Shown here: piece after piece, positions 25,308-34,679 of the stretch
Layout of the letters: the number at the start of each line of letters is the position of its first letter
Numbering within the stretch: position 1 is the stretch's first letter
Assembly: GCA_046728175.1 (NCBI GenBank)
Contig: JBKPEA010000120.1
Coordinates: 10,006-74,005, forward strand
Direction: 5' to 3'
Length of the DNA: 64,000 nucleotides
DNA from: JAFAHS01 sp046728175
GTDB taxonomy: Bacteria; Desulfobacterota; Binatia; Binatales; Binataceae
Position numbers and translations under genes: made by a program
The notes under the pieces: generated by a model
The model's database searches: none
Seen by the model: only the letters and a program-made list of their open reading frames with translations
What the model was told of the DNA's origin: nothing

Positions 25308-26852
25308 CTACCTGCCTACCGGGCGCAACGACGCACGCATTGCGCGGTCGAACGCCCATTGGCGAATGTGGTTGATCTGTTCTTTCATCGTGCGAGCGAG
25401 CGGAACCACGCCCATAGCGACGCCGATCAGGTCTTCGCGGGTGAGCTCGCGTTCCTTGAGGCGCGCCTTGGTCAGTGCCGAGATTACGCACTGCTCGATT
25501 TCAGCCCCGGTCCAGTCCTTCGTGAACTCGACCAGCTCGGACAGGTCGAATTTGGCGGGATCCACTCCGCGGCGACTCAGATGAATCCCGAATATGTCGA
25601 CCCGTTCGTTGCCCAGTGGCAGATCGACGAAGAACACCTCGTCGAAGCGTCCCTTGCGGATCATTTCTGCCGGCAGCAGATCGATTCGGTTCGCGGTGGC
25701 GGCAACGAATAGGCCGCGGGCCTTCTCCTGCATCCAAGTCAGGAAGAAGGCGAAGATTCGGCCTTGCTCCCCGCTTGCGTCCGCCGAGGTGATTCCCATT
25801 TCGATCTCGTCGAACCACACCACCGCCGGGGCCATCTCCTCGAGCATCTTGCAGGTTTGCACGAAAGTCGCAGCAGGTTGTCCATGCCGACCCGAAAAGA
25901 TTTCGATCATATCGATGCGGTAAAGGGGAAGACCAAAATGGGCTGCAACAGCCTTGACCGAAAGGCTTTTGCCACAGCCTGGAATCCCCATCATCAGCAC
26001 GCCTTTCGGAACGATGTCCTCACTCAGCGTGTCGCGCAGCTCGAACAGCCGCTTGCGTTCCAATAACCAGCTCTTGAGATTCTCCAGCCCTCCGACCTGC
26101 CCGATATCTGTGTTGGTAGCTACGAAATCGACCACGCCGCTGCGGCCAATCAGCAGCCGCTTCTCCTCGAGTAACGCAGCGACCGATTCAGTTCCCAGCC
26201 GTTTGTGCGCGGCCATTGCGCGGCGCATCGCATGACGCGCTTCGTCGAGCGTCAGTCCCTGCAACGCCCGCGCGAGCTGATGGACGGTTTCTCTTCTCGA
26301 ATCGACGCTAACGCCGGTTGCTGCGATTTGCTGAGCCTCGTCGCGCACAAAATCGATCAACTCCGCAAGATCGGGTGGCCGAAGCTCGACAAACGCAACG
26401 TCGCGCTCGATTTCTTCGGGGACGAACCGGACCGGCGAGCTCATCACCACGAACTTCCGCCGATCAAGACAGGTTTGATAAAGGTCTCGCAGTCGCCTCC
26501 TCACTTCGGCCGATTCGCGCAGGGGCTCGTGGAAGTCCTTTAGATGAAAAATCGCGGGACCCTTGTGCGCATCGATAAAGTCCAGTGCCTCTCGTGCATT
26601 CGATGCCTCTGGCTCGGCCTTGCCGCCGTCGCGCCGCATACCCTCGGTCAGGCTCCAGCTCCAAAGCGGAGCCGCTCCATTATCGAAGAGGTTCCGCCCG
26701 GCCTCTCGTAAGATCCTTCCGACCCGCTGTTCTTCGGACGATCGCACAAACGTGAGCGGCCGTCCGGAATCGAAAATGTCCCGGAACATCTTGGCGGCAC
26801 GGCCTCGCGCGGCCGGCGCGGTGTCGGGATGTTTCTCCGCTACGTTGCCCAT
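25308..26852 (-). CDS. AAA+ ATPase (Ycf46-like)
   Basis: 514 residues. The N-terminal half (1-245) is a Ycf46-type region that begins with an inactive P-loop-like fold (PAIFHLKDFHEPL, KFVVMSSPVRFVPEE). The C-terminal half is an active AAA+ module with Walker A GIPGCGKS at 289-296, Walker B VVWFDEIE and a sensor segment FVAATANRIDLLP. Ycf46 proteins occur in cyanobacteria, plastids and many bacteria; links to photosynthesis or CO2 uptake have been proposed, but the bacterial role is unknown. ATG at 26852 fits. It stands alone between the aldo/keto reductase and the P450 operon. Confidence 0.88.
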   Translation of the reverse strand: MGNVAEKHPDTAPAARGRAAKMFRDIFDSGRPLTFVRSSEEQRVGRILREAGRNLFDNGAAPLWSWSLTEGMRRDGGKAEPEASNAREALDFIDAHKGPAIFHLKDFHEPLRESAEVRRRLRDLYQTCLDRRKFVVMSSPVRFVPEEIERDVAFVELRPPDLAELIDFVRDEAQQIAATGVSVDSRRETVHQLARALQGLTLDEARHAMRRAMAAHKRLGTESVAALLEEKRLLIGRSGVVDFVATNTDIGQVGGLENLKSWLLERKRLFELRDTLSEDIVPKGVLMMGIPGCGKSLSVKAVAAHFGLPLYRIDMIEIFSGRHGQPAATFVQTCKMLEEMAPAVVWFDEIEMGITSADASGEQGRIFAFFLTWMQEKARGLFVAATANRIDLLPAEMIRKGRFDEVFFVDLPLGNERVDIFGIHLSRRGVDPAKFDLSELVEFTKDWTGAEIEQCVISALTKARLKERELTREDLIGVAMGVVPLARTMKEQINHIRQWAFDRAMRASLRPVGR

Positions 26853-27087
26853 CTCGCCCAGAATAGTCCGTCCGCACTTACAGTCGGCCGAAGTACGGAC
26901 CTAGATGATGCCACACCGCGAGGGCTAAAGCGCGGGGGTACCCATGACAAATCGCAGTCAGGTTGACCGGTCCGGTCGGAAACGCTCTTCCCATTCAATC
27001 ACTCGTGAAAATTTCTGGCCGCGGCCCGATCCCCGCCACGATCCGCGCAAAGTTTGCGTTACGCACATCCAGCAGTCGCGGTCCGGA

Positions 27088-28371
27088 CTAGTTGTGGCAG
27101 GGATTGAGTTTGTAACGAATTGGCATGTGCTTGATGCCGCCCACAAAGCTCGATCGTAATCGCTCCACGGCTCCCGCTAACTCCGCATGCTCCAGTCGCT
27201 TTCCGAGCTCGCGAAAGATTACTTCCAGCTCAAGGCGCGCCAGGTTAGACCCGAGGCAAAAGTGCTCGCCGATTCCAAATGCCAGATGCGGATTCGGATT
27301 GCGCCCAATATCAAACTTGAACGGCTCTTCGAATACGTCCTCGTCGCGATTCGCAGACGGATAGAACAGGCACACCGCCTCCCCCGCCCGAATTTTTTGC
27401 CCGCGAACCATCGTATCCTGAGTTGCGGTGCGCGAGAACTGAATGACCGGGGAGGTCCATCGCACGACTTCCTCGACCGCCGACTTGATGATTCCCGGCT
27501 CCTCCCGCTTGAGGCGGCAGAACTGATCGGGATGTTCGATCAGTGCCAGCAGGCCGCCGGTGGTCGCGTTACGCGTAGTCTCATTACCGGCCACTACCAG
27601 CACCAGAAGGTAGGACAGCAACTCTAGTATCGGCAGCGGCGCCCCATTTATCTTCGCGTTTGCCACAATGCTGGTGACGTCGTTGGCCGGATGCTTCTGG
27701 CGCTCGGCGACCAGGTTGCTGAAGTACTCAAAGACTTCCATCCGAGCCTGCGCAAACGTATCCGTCGGGTTCTCGCCACGCTGAAACTCAGGATCGCCGC
27801 CGCCGATGATTTCGTTAGTCCACCTGAACAGGCGTGGCCAATCGGGGCGAGGCACCCCCAGCATCTCGGCGATCACCGCGACCGGGACCTTCGATGAAAT
27901 CTCGGTGACGAAGTCGCACTTCGCGCGGTCCATCACATCATCGAGGACTTGCGTCGTTATCTTCGATACTTCGGGCTCCAGCGCGCGCACCGATCGCGGT
28001 GTGAAGTAGCGACTGAGGATGGCCCGGTACTCGCCGTGCTCCGGCGGATCCATGTTCAGCAAATGCTTGAGTGGCAGGGCCTCGGGGGGAAGAGCTTCCT
28101 CGCCTTCCTCGAGCAGAAACACCGCCAGCCTCGGTCCGTTCAACCACAAGCGCGGCTGCTTGCTTATCTCCATGATGTCGGCGGCTTTGGTCACTGCCCA
28201 GAATGGATCGGTGCGCGGATGTTCGATGTAGGCCACCGGCTGATGCTTGCGCAAGTAAGTCCACTCCGCGTGCGGGTATCCGTTCTTCTGGTAGTAGTCC
28301 CCGCTGATGATGTTCGTCAGGTCCAGCGGCGTGCCCGACACTTTTACGGCTTCGTCTGCCCGTGCTTGCAT
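27088..28371 (-). CDS. Cytochrome P450
   Basis: 427 residues. The I-helix motif AGNETTR supplies the oxygen-activation threonine, EEVVR is the ExxR pair, and the heme loop is FGIGEHFCLG with the axial Cys. The family resembles soluble bacterial P450s such as CYP125/CYP142-like steroid or alkane hydroxylases (PEHGEYRAILSRYFTPR), but the substrate cannot be named. ATG at 28371 has GAGAGGACC upstream. A ferredoxin gene lies 37 bases upstream on the same strand and probably supplies electrons; no ferredoxin reductase is encoded nearby. Confidence 0.93.
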   Translation of the reverse strand: MQARADEAVKVSGTPLDLTNIISGDYYQKNGYPHAEWTYLRKHQPVAYIEHPRTDPFWAVTKAADIMEISKQPRLWLNGPRLAVFLLEEGEEALPPEALPLKHLLNMDPPEHGEYRAILSRYFTPRSVRALEPEVSKITTQVLDDVMDRAKCDFVTEISSKVPVAVIAEMLGVPRPDWPRLFRWTNEIIGGGDPEFQRGENPTDTFAQARMEVFEYFSNLVAERQKHPANDVTSIVANAKINGAPLPILELLSYLLVLVVAGNETTRNATTGGLLALIEHPDQFCRLKREEPGIIKSAVEEVVRWTSPVIQFSRTATQDTMVRGQKIRAGEAVCLFYPSANRDEDVFEEPFKFDIGRNPNPHLAFGIGEHFCLGSNLARLELEVIFRELGKRLEHAELAGAVERLRSSFVGGIKHMPIRYKLNPCHN

Positions 28372-28408
28372 GGTCCTCTCTCCACTGGTTCGCACCAATC
28401 TCCGTGCT

Positions 28409-28600
28409 CTATTTCTCGCGCAGCGAAATCGCCTGTCGCGGGCAGAGCCGAATTGCTAACTTCACTTTTTCCATCAGTTCTGTCGGCGGATTTTCGATGA
28501 GCAGATGCGCCTGGTCGTCGCGCACTTCAAAGACCTCGGGCGCGGCCGCCGCACATCGCTCGTTCCCTTCGCAGAGCTTTAGATCCACTACGATTTTCAT
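28409..28600 (-). CDS. Small [3Fe-4S]-type ferredoxin, partner of P450
   Basis: 63 residues. Cys10 and Cys16 in CEGNERC and Cys53 in RLCPRQAI give three cluster ligands, with Asn at the position of the fourth Cys in the CxxxxxC loop. Such three-Cys ferredoxins usually carry a [3Fe-4S] cluster and donate electrons to neighbouring P450s in actinobacteria and other high-GC bacteria. The stretch AAPEVFEVRDDQAHLL is typical of this family. The gene is the first of a ferredoxin-P450 operon. Confidence 0.9.
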   Translation of the reverse strand: MKIVVDLKLCEGNERCAAAAPEVFEVRDDQAHLLIENPPTELMEKVKLAIRLCPRQAISLREK

Positions 28601-29098
28601 CGCCCATGTAACCCTAAGGTCGAAGCGGTCCCTGATGGCAGATGCTCACCCGCAGGCCATTCTCAGTCAATCGGTTCCGTCACCGTCACCGTGCCGCGGC
28701 GGATGGGTGCTCGAACGCGTAACCGCAAGTGAGAAGCCAAGGCAGAAACGGTCCGATCCATCGTCCTTTCATCGTGCTCCCGGTTTGCGATGATTTGCTT
28801 TTCGCGCCACCCCACCATGGCGTATGTCTCTTTAGGAGTCATTCTTGGACCGGGCGCAGGAATTCTTGAGCCTAGCTTGCATTCGGACGACGGGAGGTCA
28901 CCAGTGTTGCCGTCTGATCGCAATTGCGCACAGCACGTGAGGAATTTGGACCCAGGTAAGCATCTAGCCACCGCCCAGCTTACCAGTCAGGCGCCCTCTT
29001 TCCCTCTCAGCCATGGCGTGGGATCGAAAAGCCTGTCCAAAAGTGGGTCGAAAATTGGGTCGAGCCGCCAGATAGCGGCCCTTCGGAGAAGTTGAGCT
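28601..29098. other. Intergenic, nothing recognised
   Basis: No gene is supported. The left part should contain the promoter of the ferredoxin-P450 operon and the right part that of the cupin gene. A minus-strand frame (28663-28971) has no domain. Confidence 0.3.
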
Positions 29099-29476
29099 AT
29101 GGATCCTAACAAACTCGATCAACCAATGATCGCATTCGCGATTGCGGAAGAGATTTCCAAGATAAAAGCTGATCAACGCTCAACCAACCAAGGAAAGCGC
29201 TCTGCCGTTCTCGCCAAGAACGAATACGTAAGCATTGTTCTGGCCGTCCTCTCGAAAGGTGAAGCACTGCACGAGCATGAGACCGAAGGACAAATCACTG
29301 TTACGGTCGTACAGGGAGCGATCCGTTTTAACGCGCTCAACGAACGAGTCAGGCTCAGCGCTGGAGGTTTGTTGACCCTTCGGCCTGGCATGCGCCACTC
29401 GGTGGAAGCGCTAGAGGACTGCGCCTTCGTGATTACCGTGTGCGCCCAAGCGAAGGCGCCTGCGCCTACTTCCTGA
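29099..29476 (+). CDS. Cupin-domain protein
   Basis: 125 residues with a single small cupin barrel. Motif 1 is present in reduced form (ALHEHETEGQITVTVVQGAIRF; two His and two Glu/Gln metal-ligand positions), and motif 2 is LTLRPGMRHSVEALEDCAFVI, with the expected late His. The protein probably binds a divalent metal; the reaction is unknown. It is followed 106 bases later by a hemerythrin-domain gene on the same strand, and cupin-hemerythrin neighbours are common, so the two may function together. Confidence 0.82.
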   Translation: MDPNKLDQPMIAFAIAEEISKIKADQRSTNQGKRSAVLAKNEYVSIVLAVLSKGEALHEHETEGQITVTVVQGAIRFNALNERVRLSAGGLLTLRPGMRHSVEALEDCAFVITVCAQAKAPAPTS

Positions 29477-29582
29477 TGGCGTTGAAAGGGACGTTGCATG
29501 GCCGGGAAGCGCTAGCGCCTTTTGCGCTCGGAACGATGCGGATAAGTAGAGCAAAAACCTGCCTGCCGGCGTGCACCTGCCG

Positions 29583-30092
29583 ATGAACGCAGAAACCATC
29601 AGGGGATACCTCGAGCATGATCATCGTCGCCTGGATCATCTGCTCAGCTGCGCCGCGAGTGACCCAAGCCAGATCGAGCAGAGAGCGTTCGCAGAATTCC
29701 GCCGTGGTCTCCTCAAGCACATCAGCATGGAGGAAAAGATCATGCTGCCCGCGGTCCAGGCGCTGCGCCACGGAGAGGCGCTTCAGACCGCGGCGCAGCT
29801 TCGCTTGCAGCACGGAGCGATCGCGGCTCTTTTGGTGCCGTCCCCACGCTCGGCCGTTGTGAAGGCTCTCAAGGCGGTGCTCGCAATACACAACGCGATC
29901 GAGGAAGGACCCGATGGGGTCTATGCAGAATGCGATCGCATCGCCGGCCCCGAGGTGGTCGTTCTGCAAAGCCGTTTGCAGGCCGCGGCCGAAGTGCCAG
30001 TCGCCAGTCACGTCGACAGCGAAAAAGTAGAAGCCTCTGCCCGCCGGGCCCTGACCCGCGCCGGCTTCGATCCGAATCTGCTTTCTGACTGA
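29583..30092 (+). CDS. Hemerythrin HHE-domain protein
   Basis: 169 residues from an ATG at 29583. Iron ligands of the four-helix HHE fold can be placed: EHDHRRLDHLL at the start, LLKHISMEEKIMLP in helix 2, LRLQHGAIAALL in helix 3 and LAIHNAIEEGPDG in helix 4. Proteins of this type bind a di-iron centre and act in oxygen or NO sensing, storage or iron-sulfur repair. Its neighbour is a cupin gene. The C-terminal 45 residues are a tail that I cannot assign. Confidence 0.85.
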   Translation: MNAETIRGYLEHDHRRLDHLLSCAASDPSQIEQRAFAEFRRGLLKHISMEEKIMLPAVQALRHGEALQTAAQLRLQHGAIAALLVPSPRSAVVKALKAVLAIHNAIEEGPDGVYAECDRIAGPEVVVLQSRLQAAAEVPVASHVDSEKVEASARRALTRAGFDPNLLSD

Positions 30093-30098
30093 AATCGT

Positions 30099-31169
30099 TC
30101 AGTCGTACGAAGATTTCTTCCAGATGCCACGCTCGATCATTCGCGCGATTTGCTTGTCGATAACTTCGCGACGATACTCCTCGTGCTTCATTGGAGCACG
30201 ATCCAAGTAGAGGTTTTTCGGATAGATCGGCTCTTTGTACAAAAGCTGATAGAGCTCCGCTCGCACGTCTTTCAACCAGTTGTCCCACTGCGCTCTGGTG
30301 CGATGGTGTCGCAGCGCCTCGACATCGATAACTCCACCCATGTAGCTGGAGCCGCCGCCGTACTCGTGCCGCGCAACCACGCGTCCGTAATAGTCGAAAA
30401 TGAAGGATCGGCCACCGAACGTATCGATCGGCGTCGTATCGTCCGTGCCCAGGTAGTAGGTTCCCATGTTGGGCGCGACTACGTAGAAATTGTTGTCGAG
30501 CGCGCGAGCCCGGCTCTGAATCTCGAAGATCTCGTTACCCGCCGCCGGATGCGGGTATGCGCCCCGATACACGACTTCGGCCCCGTTCAGCGCGAGTGCG
30601 CGTGCATTCTCCGGATACGATCCTTCATTGGCCATCATGATGCCGAGTCTTCCAATCGCCGTATCTGCGACCGGCCAGAACGCATCGAGCGTCATGCCGT
30701 ATCGCTCCACCCACCAGTCCAGGATGTCGTGCGGACACACCGAATGCTCGACCGGATAGAGGGGCGAGACCTTGTAATGTCTCAAAATAACTTCGCCGTG
30801 CGGATCGAGGATAAAACCGACGTTGAAAAAGCGGTCTTTCCATTCCGGATGATGGGCCTTAGCCTGCGCGATGAGGAACGAGTTGTAGTCGCGCGCAATT
30901 TTGCCCAGGGCCTCGGTTTCGGGCCCTGGAATGTCGATTGCACACTCGCGAGCGAACGCGGCATGGTCGAGGTCCAGCACCTCGTCATTGAACCCTTGCA
31001 ACGCACCTTCGGGAATCGCGATCAGCCGGACCGGCAAATCGAGGCTCGAGAGCCATGCGGCTGCTTTCGTCAGATGCGCGAGATGTTCGAGATTGACCGC
31101 AATGTCAGAGCGCGTGCGGATGCCGCGCGCGGTGGGAATCAACCCGACCGCGGTATACGGTGCAATCAC
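30099..31169 (-). CDS. Nitrilase-superfamily protein lacking the catalytic Cys
   Basis: 356 residues with the carbon-nitrogen hydrolase fold. Two triad residues are present: Glu54 in AIPEGALQGF and Lys133 in HYKVSPLYP. The third, the nucleophilic Cys, should lie in a segment like AmiE IICDDGNYPE. Here it reads GIMMANEGSYPE, so Ala180 stands at the Cys site; the codon is GCC. A long C-terminal extension (LYKEPIYPKNLYLDRAP) is present. A normal amidase or nitrilase reaction is unlikely, so binding or a different chemistry must be considered. Its GTG start overlaps the stop of the TrpB2 gene by four bases, implying joint translation and a related role. Confidence 0.87.
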   Translation of the reverse strand: MIAPYTAVGLIPTARGIRTRSDIAVNLEHLAHLTKAAAWLSSLDLPVRLIAIPEGALQGFNDEVLDLDHAAFARECAIDIPGPETEALGKIARDYNSFLIAQAKAHHPEWKDRFFNVGFILDPHGEVILRHYKVSPLYPVEHSVCPHDILDWWVERYGMTLDAFWPVADTAIGRLGIMMANEGSYPENARALALNGAEVVYRGAYPHPAAGNEIFEIQSRARALDNNFYVVAPNMGTYYLGTDDTTPIDTFGGRSFIFDYYGRVVARHEYGGGSSYMGGVIDVEALRHHRTRAQWDNWLKDVRAELYQLLYKEPIYPKNLYLDRAPMKHEEYRREVIDKQIARMIERGIWKKSSYD

Positions 31170-32524
31170 GGGTGGGGAACCTTGGGCAACTCTTCAAGTG
31201 CGAGGGCAATCGCGCGTTCGGGGTAGGGGCTATCGTCCAGTTCTCCCCGCAGATACCGGTCATAGGCGGTCAGGTCGAAATGCCCGTGACCCGACAGCGT
31301 AAAGTAGATCACCTTGGGCTCGCCGGTGCGATTGCACTCCAGCGCTTCATCGATCGCGGTTCGAATCGCATGATTACTTTCCGGCGCCGGGATAATTCCT
31401 TCGCACCGTGCGAAGGTCATCCCCGCTTCGAATGTCGCCAGCTGTGGCCGGGCTACCGCTTCGATGAGCCGTTCGTGGTAGAGCTGCGAGACTAGCGGCG
31501 AATCACCGTGATAGCGAAGTCCACCCGCGTGAATTGACGGCGGCACGAAGCTGTGTCCCAGCGTGTACATAAGCATCAGGGGAGTGAAGCCCGATGCGTC
31601 GCCGCTGTCGTAAGCGTAGTGACCACGGGTCAGGGTAGGGCACGATTCCGGTTCGACCGCTACTAGGCGAACTTCGCGACCGCCGGCCTTGTCCGCCAGG
31701 AATGGGAAGGCGCTGCCTCCGAAGTTCGAACCGCCGCCGCAACATGCGATTACTACATCGGGATAGTCATTGACCTGCGCAAATTGTTTCTTTGCTTCCA
31801 GCCCGATCACAGTCTGATGAAGCAGCACATGATTGAGTACGGAGCCCAACGCGTATTTGGTATCGTTGCGAGAAACCGCCTCTTCGACCGCCTCGGAGAT
31901 CGCGATCCCCAGCGAACCGGGCGAGTCTGGGTCGAGGTCCAGAGTCTTTCGCCCCGAACGCGTCTGCGAGCTGGGGCTGGCGATCACCTCGGCTCCCCAG
32001 GTCTCCATCATTGATCGGCGATACGGCTTCTGATCGTAACTGACCCGTACCATGAATACGCGCACATCGATGCCGAACATCCGGCCCGCCATTGCCAGAG
32101 CAGATCCCCATTGTCCGGCGCCCGTTTCGGTCACGAGCCGGCGCACACCGACCGTGTGATTCAGGTAGGCTTGCGCGACCGCAGTATTGGGTTTGTGCGA
32201 TCCCGGCGCGCTGACACCCTCATATTTGTAGTAGATGCGCGCCGGCGTGCCGATCGCAGCCTCCAGCCGCCGGGCGCGAAACATCGGAGTCGGGCGCCAC
32301 AGCCGGTAGATTTCCCGTACCGGTTCCGGAATTGGAACCCATCGCGCATGGGCGACCTCGTGTTCGATAATCGGCTCAGGAAAAATCGCGGACAGGGCCG
32401 CGGGATTGATCGGTTTGCCGTCGGGACCGAGGGGCGGTGCGGGCGGATTCGGCATGTCCGCCACCACGTTGTACCAATGAGTCGGAATCTCCGCTTCATC
32501 GAGCAGGATCTTCACCTGGTTCAT
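31166..32524 (-). CDS. TrpB2-type PLP-dependent tryptophan synthase beta-like enzyme
   Basis: 452 residues. The N-terminal extension (WYNVVADMPNPPAPPLGPDG) marks it as the TrpB2 branch, which lacks the TrpA-contact features of TrpB1. The PLP lysine is in APGSHKPNTAV, the catalytic Glu in TETGAGQWG and the phosphate-binding glycine loop in CCGGGSNFGG. TrpB2 enzymes join indole and serine or act as serine or O-phosphoserine deaminases; which applies here is unknown. No trpA is nearby. The coupled downstream nitrilase-like protein suggests a shared pathway of an amino-acid-derived compound. The start ATG at 32524 matches the family. Confidence 0.92.
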   Translation of the reverse strand: MNQVKILLDEAEIPTHWYNVVADMPNPPAPPLGPDGKPINPAALSAIFPEPIIEHEVAHARWVPIPEPVREIYRLWRPTPMFRARRLEAAIGTPARIYYKYEGVSAPGSHKPNTAVAQAYLNHTVGVRRLVTETGAGQWGSALAMAGRMFGIDVRVFMVRVSYDQKPYRRSMMETWGAEVIASPSSQTRSGRKTLDLDPDSPGSLGIAISEAVEEAVSRNDTKYALGSVLNHVLLHQTVIGLEAKKQFAQVNDYPDVVIACCGGGSNFGGSAFPFLADKAGGREVRLVAVEPESCPTLTRGHYAYDSGDASGFTPLMLMYTLGHSFVPPSIHAGGLRYHGDSPLVSQLYHERLIEAVARPQLATFEAGMTFARCEGIIPAPESNHAIRTAIDEALECNRTGEPKVIYFTLSGHGHFDLTAYDRYLRGELDDSPYPERAIALALEELPKVPHP

Positions 32525-32561
32525 CGGCGAGGATGATCGATCGAGCCGGGCGTAGTTTCAA

Positions 32562-32616
32562 GCCCGCCCGCGCCAGACAAGCGGCGGGCGGCCGGTTCCT
32601 TGGAGAACCGGCCGCC
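32562..32616 (-). promoter_or_regulatory. Overlapping hairpins upstream of trpB2
   Basis: In the 116 bases between the broken amt gene and trpB2, GGCGGCCGGTTC (32587-32598) pairs perfectly with GAACCGGCCGCC (32605-32616) around a six-base loop. A second stem, GCCCGCC (32562-32568) with GGCGGGC (32583-32589), shares three bases with the first, so the two cannot both form fully. No run of T follows, so a simple terminator is unlikely. An attenuator or a processing or stability hairpin for the trpB2 transcript is possible. Confidence 0.4.
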
Positions 32617-32640
32617 GCTTCGGAGGGGAGGAAACACCAG

Positions 32641-34204
32641 TCAGGCCACCTTCTTCTCCTTGCTGGAACGCGCCAGCGTGCGCCTGCCGATCGGAACATC
32701 GTCGATGCTCTTTGAGCATCCGTCATTACCCGTCACAACATATTCGGGGTAGGCTGGGAACCCATGCTCGTGCAGATCGAGTCCTTCGATTTCGCCATCG
32801 GTCGGGATGCGCAGCCGGAAAGCGTAGTGAATTGCATACATCAGGCACATCGATGCGATGAACGTCGCGATCGTGACTGAAAAGCTGCCGATCATCTGCG
32901 CTTTCAGCCCCGCCAAGCCGCCGCCATAGAATAGCCCCGTAACCACTGCGCTGGTGTCTGCGCCGGTCGCCGTGGGAGCGCCATACTTGCCAGCTGCGAA
33001 CAGACCGAGCGACAGGGTGCCCCAGACTCCCGCAATCATATGAACCGGGACCGCGCCGATCGGATCGTCAATTCGCAGATACTCGGGCAGGTCGATACCC
33101 CAGACCACGACGATGCCCGCGCCGATTCCGAAGAGGAACGCGCCCTCGGGATCGACCCAGTAACAGGGGACACGTAATCGCGACCAGTCCGGCCAAAAAA
33201 CCGTCGACCGTCAGTACCAGGTCCCACTTTCCGACCTTTGAAGTACGAGAAAAAAGCGAGGTTAGCCCCGCAGAGCAGGCAGCGAGCGTCGTGTTGAAGG
33301 AGACGCAACCGATTCCTTGCATATCGAGCGCCGATAGCGTGCTGCCCGGATTGAAACCGTACCATCCGAACCACAGGATGAGTCCACCAGTCGCGCCAAT
33401 AATCAGGTCGTGCGGCTTCATAGGCTGACCGCCGTCGCGTTTGAAGACCCGTCCGAGCCGCGGTCCCAGCACAATCGCGCCCGCCAGCGAAATGGTACCC
33501 CCGATCGTGTGAACCACGGTCGATCCTGCGCAGTCATGAAACGACACCGCAGCCATGTTGGCGAGCCATCCATCCGGTCACCATGCCCAGTGGCCGATGA
33601 TCGGGTAGATGAAGCCGGTCACGTCGACGCTGTAAAGCAGGTCACCGATAAAATCGCAACGACCGAGCATTGCGCCCGAGGTTACGGTCGAGCAGGTGTC
33701 CGCGAACGCGTACTGGAAAACCAGTATGCCAACAGCGGCACTCCGGTCGAACCGTAGGTTGCCGGAAGCCCATGCAGCATGAATCCGGTGGTGCCGATCC
33801 GCGGCGTGCCCGAGCAGAACATGAACGCGAACCCCTACAGCCAGAAGGTCACGCCGCAGATGCACGTGTCAGCGATTCTCTCGACCAGGATGTTGACGGT
33901 CTCGCGCGAACGTGCGAACCCCGACTCGAGCATCACGAATCCGACCTGCATGCAGAACACCAGGTATGCGGCAACAAGTGTCCACACGGTGTTGATCGCA
34001 TTGATATGCGGAGGCGGCAGGGAAGGTGCCGCATCTGCCCAAGCCTCGTTTGGTAGGTACCACTTGGTCATCAAGGTCAAGACGATTGCCAGGCCGATCA
34101 TCTTGGCGAGCAACAGTGTCCCCGCCTTTTTTCGTAGTCTCCGGATCGCGCAAGGCTTTGCAGAGCCGCTCGTAGAGCGCGCTTCCGCCGCTTATCTTTT
34201 TCAT
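32641..34204 (-). pseudogene. amt: Ammonium transporter (Amt) gene, multiply disrupted
   Basis: Pieces of an Amt protein are spread over all three minus-strand frames. In order they are: VWTLVAAYLVFCMQVGFVMLE and SRETVNILVE; after a stop where Trp is expected, GFAFMFCSG; after a frameshift, FADTCSTVTSGAM; after another stop, STVVHTIGGTISLAGA, DLIIGATGGLILWFGWYGF and GKWDLVLTVDGFLAGLVAI; after a further shift, LPEYLRIDDPIGAVPVHMIA and GLDLHEHGFPAYPEYV. The indels lie in base runs (A6, T4, T6, C4); two further breaks are in-frame stops (near 33836 and 33579). The pore-region sequence is well conserved, so inactivation seems recent or partly a sequencing artefact. Confidence 0.88.
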
Positions 34205-34679
34205 TCCAGGCATCCCTCCAAAGCTTGATCTGACCACGCTCCAACGCTTCGCGGCCGCTCGCTACGTATCGCAATGCACGTGCCTCGCGCGCGCGCAAGC
34301 GCGATCAATCAAGCGGGGGACTGAGGCAAGGACACTACGGACGATTCATGATCCACCCTTGGATGGAGTTGGCATTGTCGGTGAAGGCGACCCCGGAGAT
34401 TCCACTCTCGACGGGCAAAACCGAGATTGCCCAAGCGGGCAGCATTGCTTTCTCAATCAGCAGCCGAGGAGTTGAGTCGAGTCGCCACGCGCCGGAACAA
34501 CTCATCAAGCGTGAGCAAGATGTCTGGAATGAATTGACTCAGGAACGACCTGGTGCATTCACGACATCTAGGTCGACATCACAAGCGTATAGTCGCGACC
34601 GATTCGTGTGGGCTAACCGATGGTGCGAGGCGCCGATTCGACTTGCGCGACTCCCCCCAAAGTCGCGACTTGCTTTGAA
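34205..34679. other. Intergenic, nothing recognised
   Basis: A plus-strand frame at 34348-34683 is open but has no domain or clear ribosome site. The left part should hold the old amt promoter. No repeat of note is seen. Confidence 0.3.

Noticed and set aside
30150..31226. 358-codon plus-strand frame
   Set aside because: Antisense of the nitrilase-like gene. It has no recognised domain and overlaps fully.
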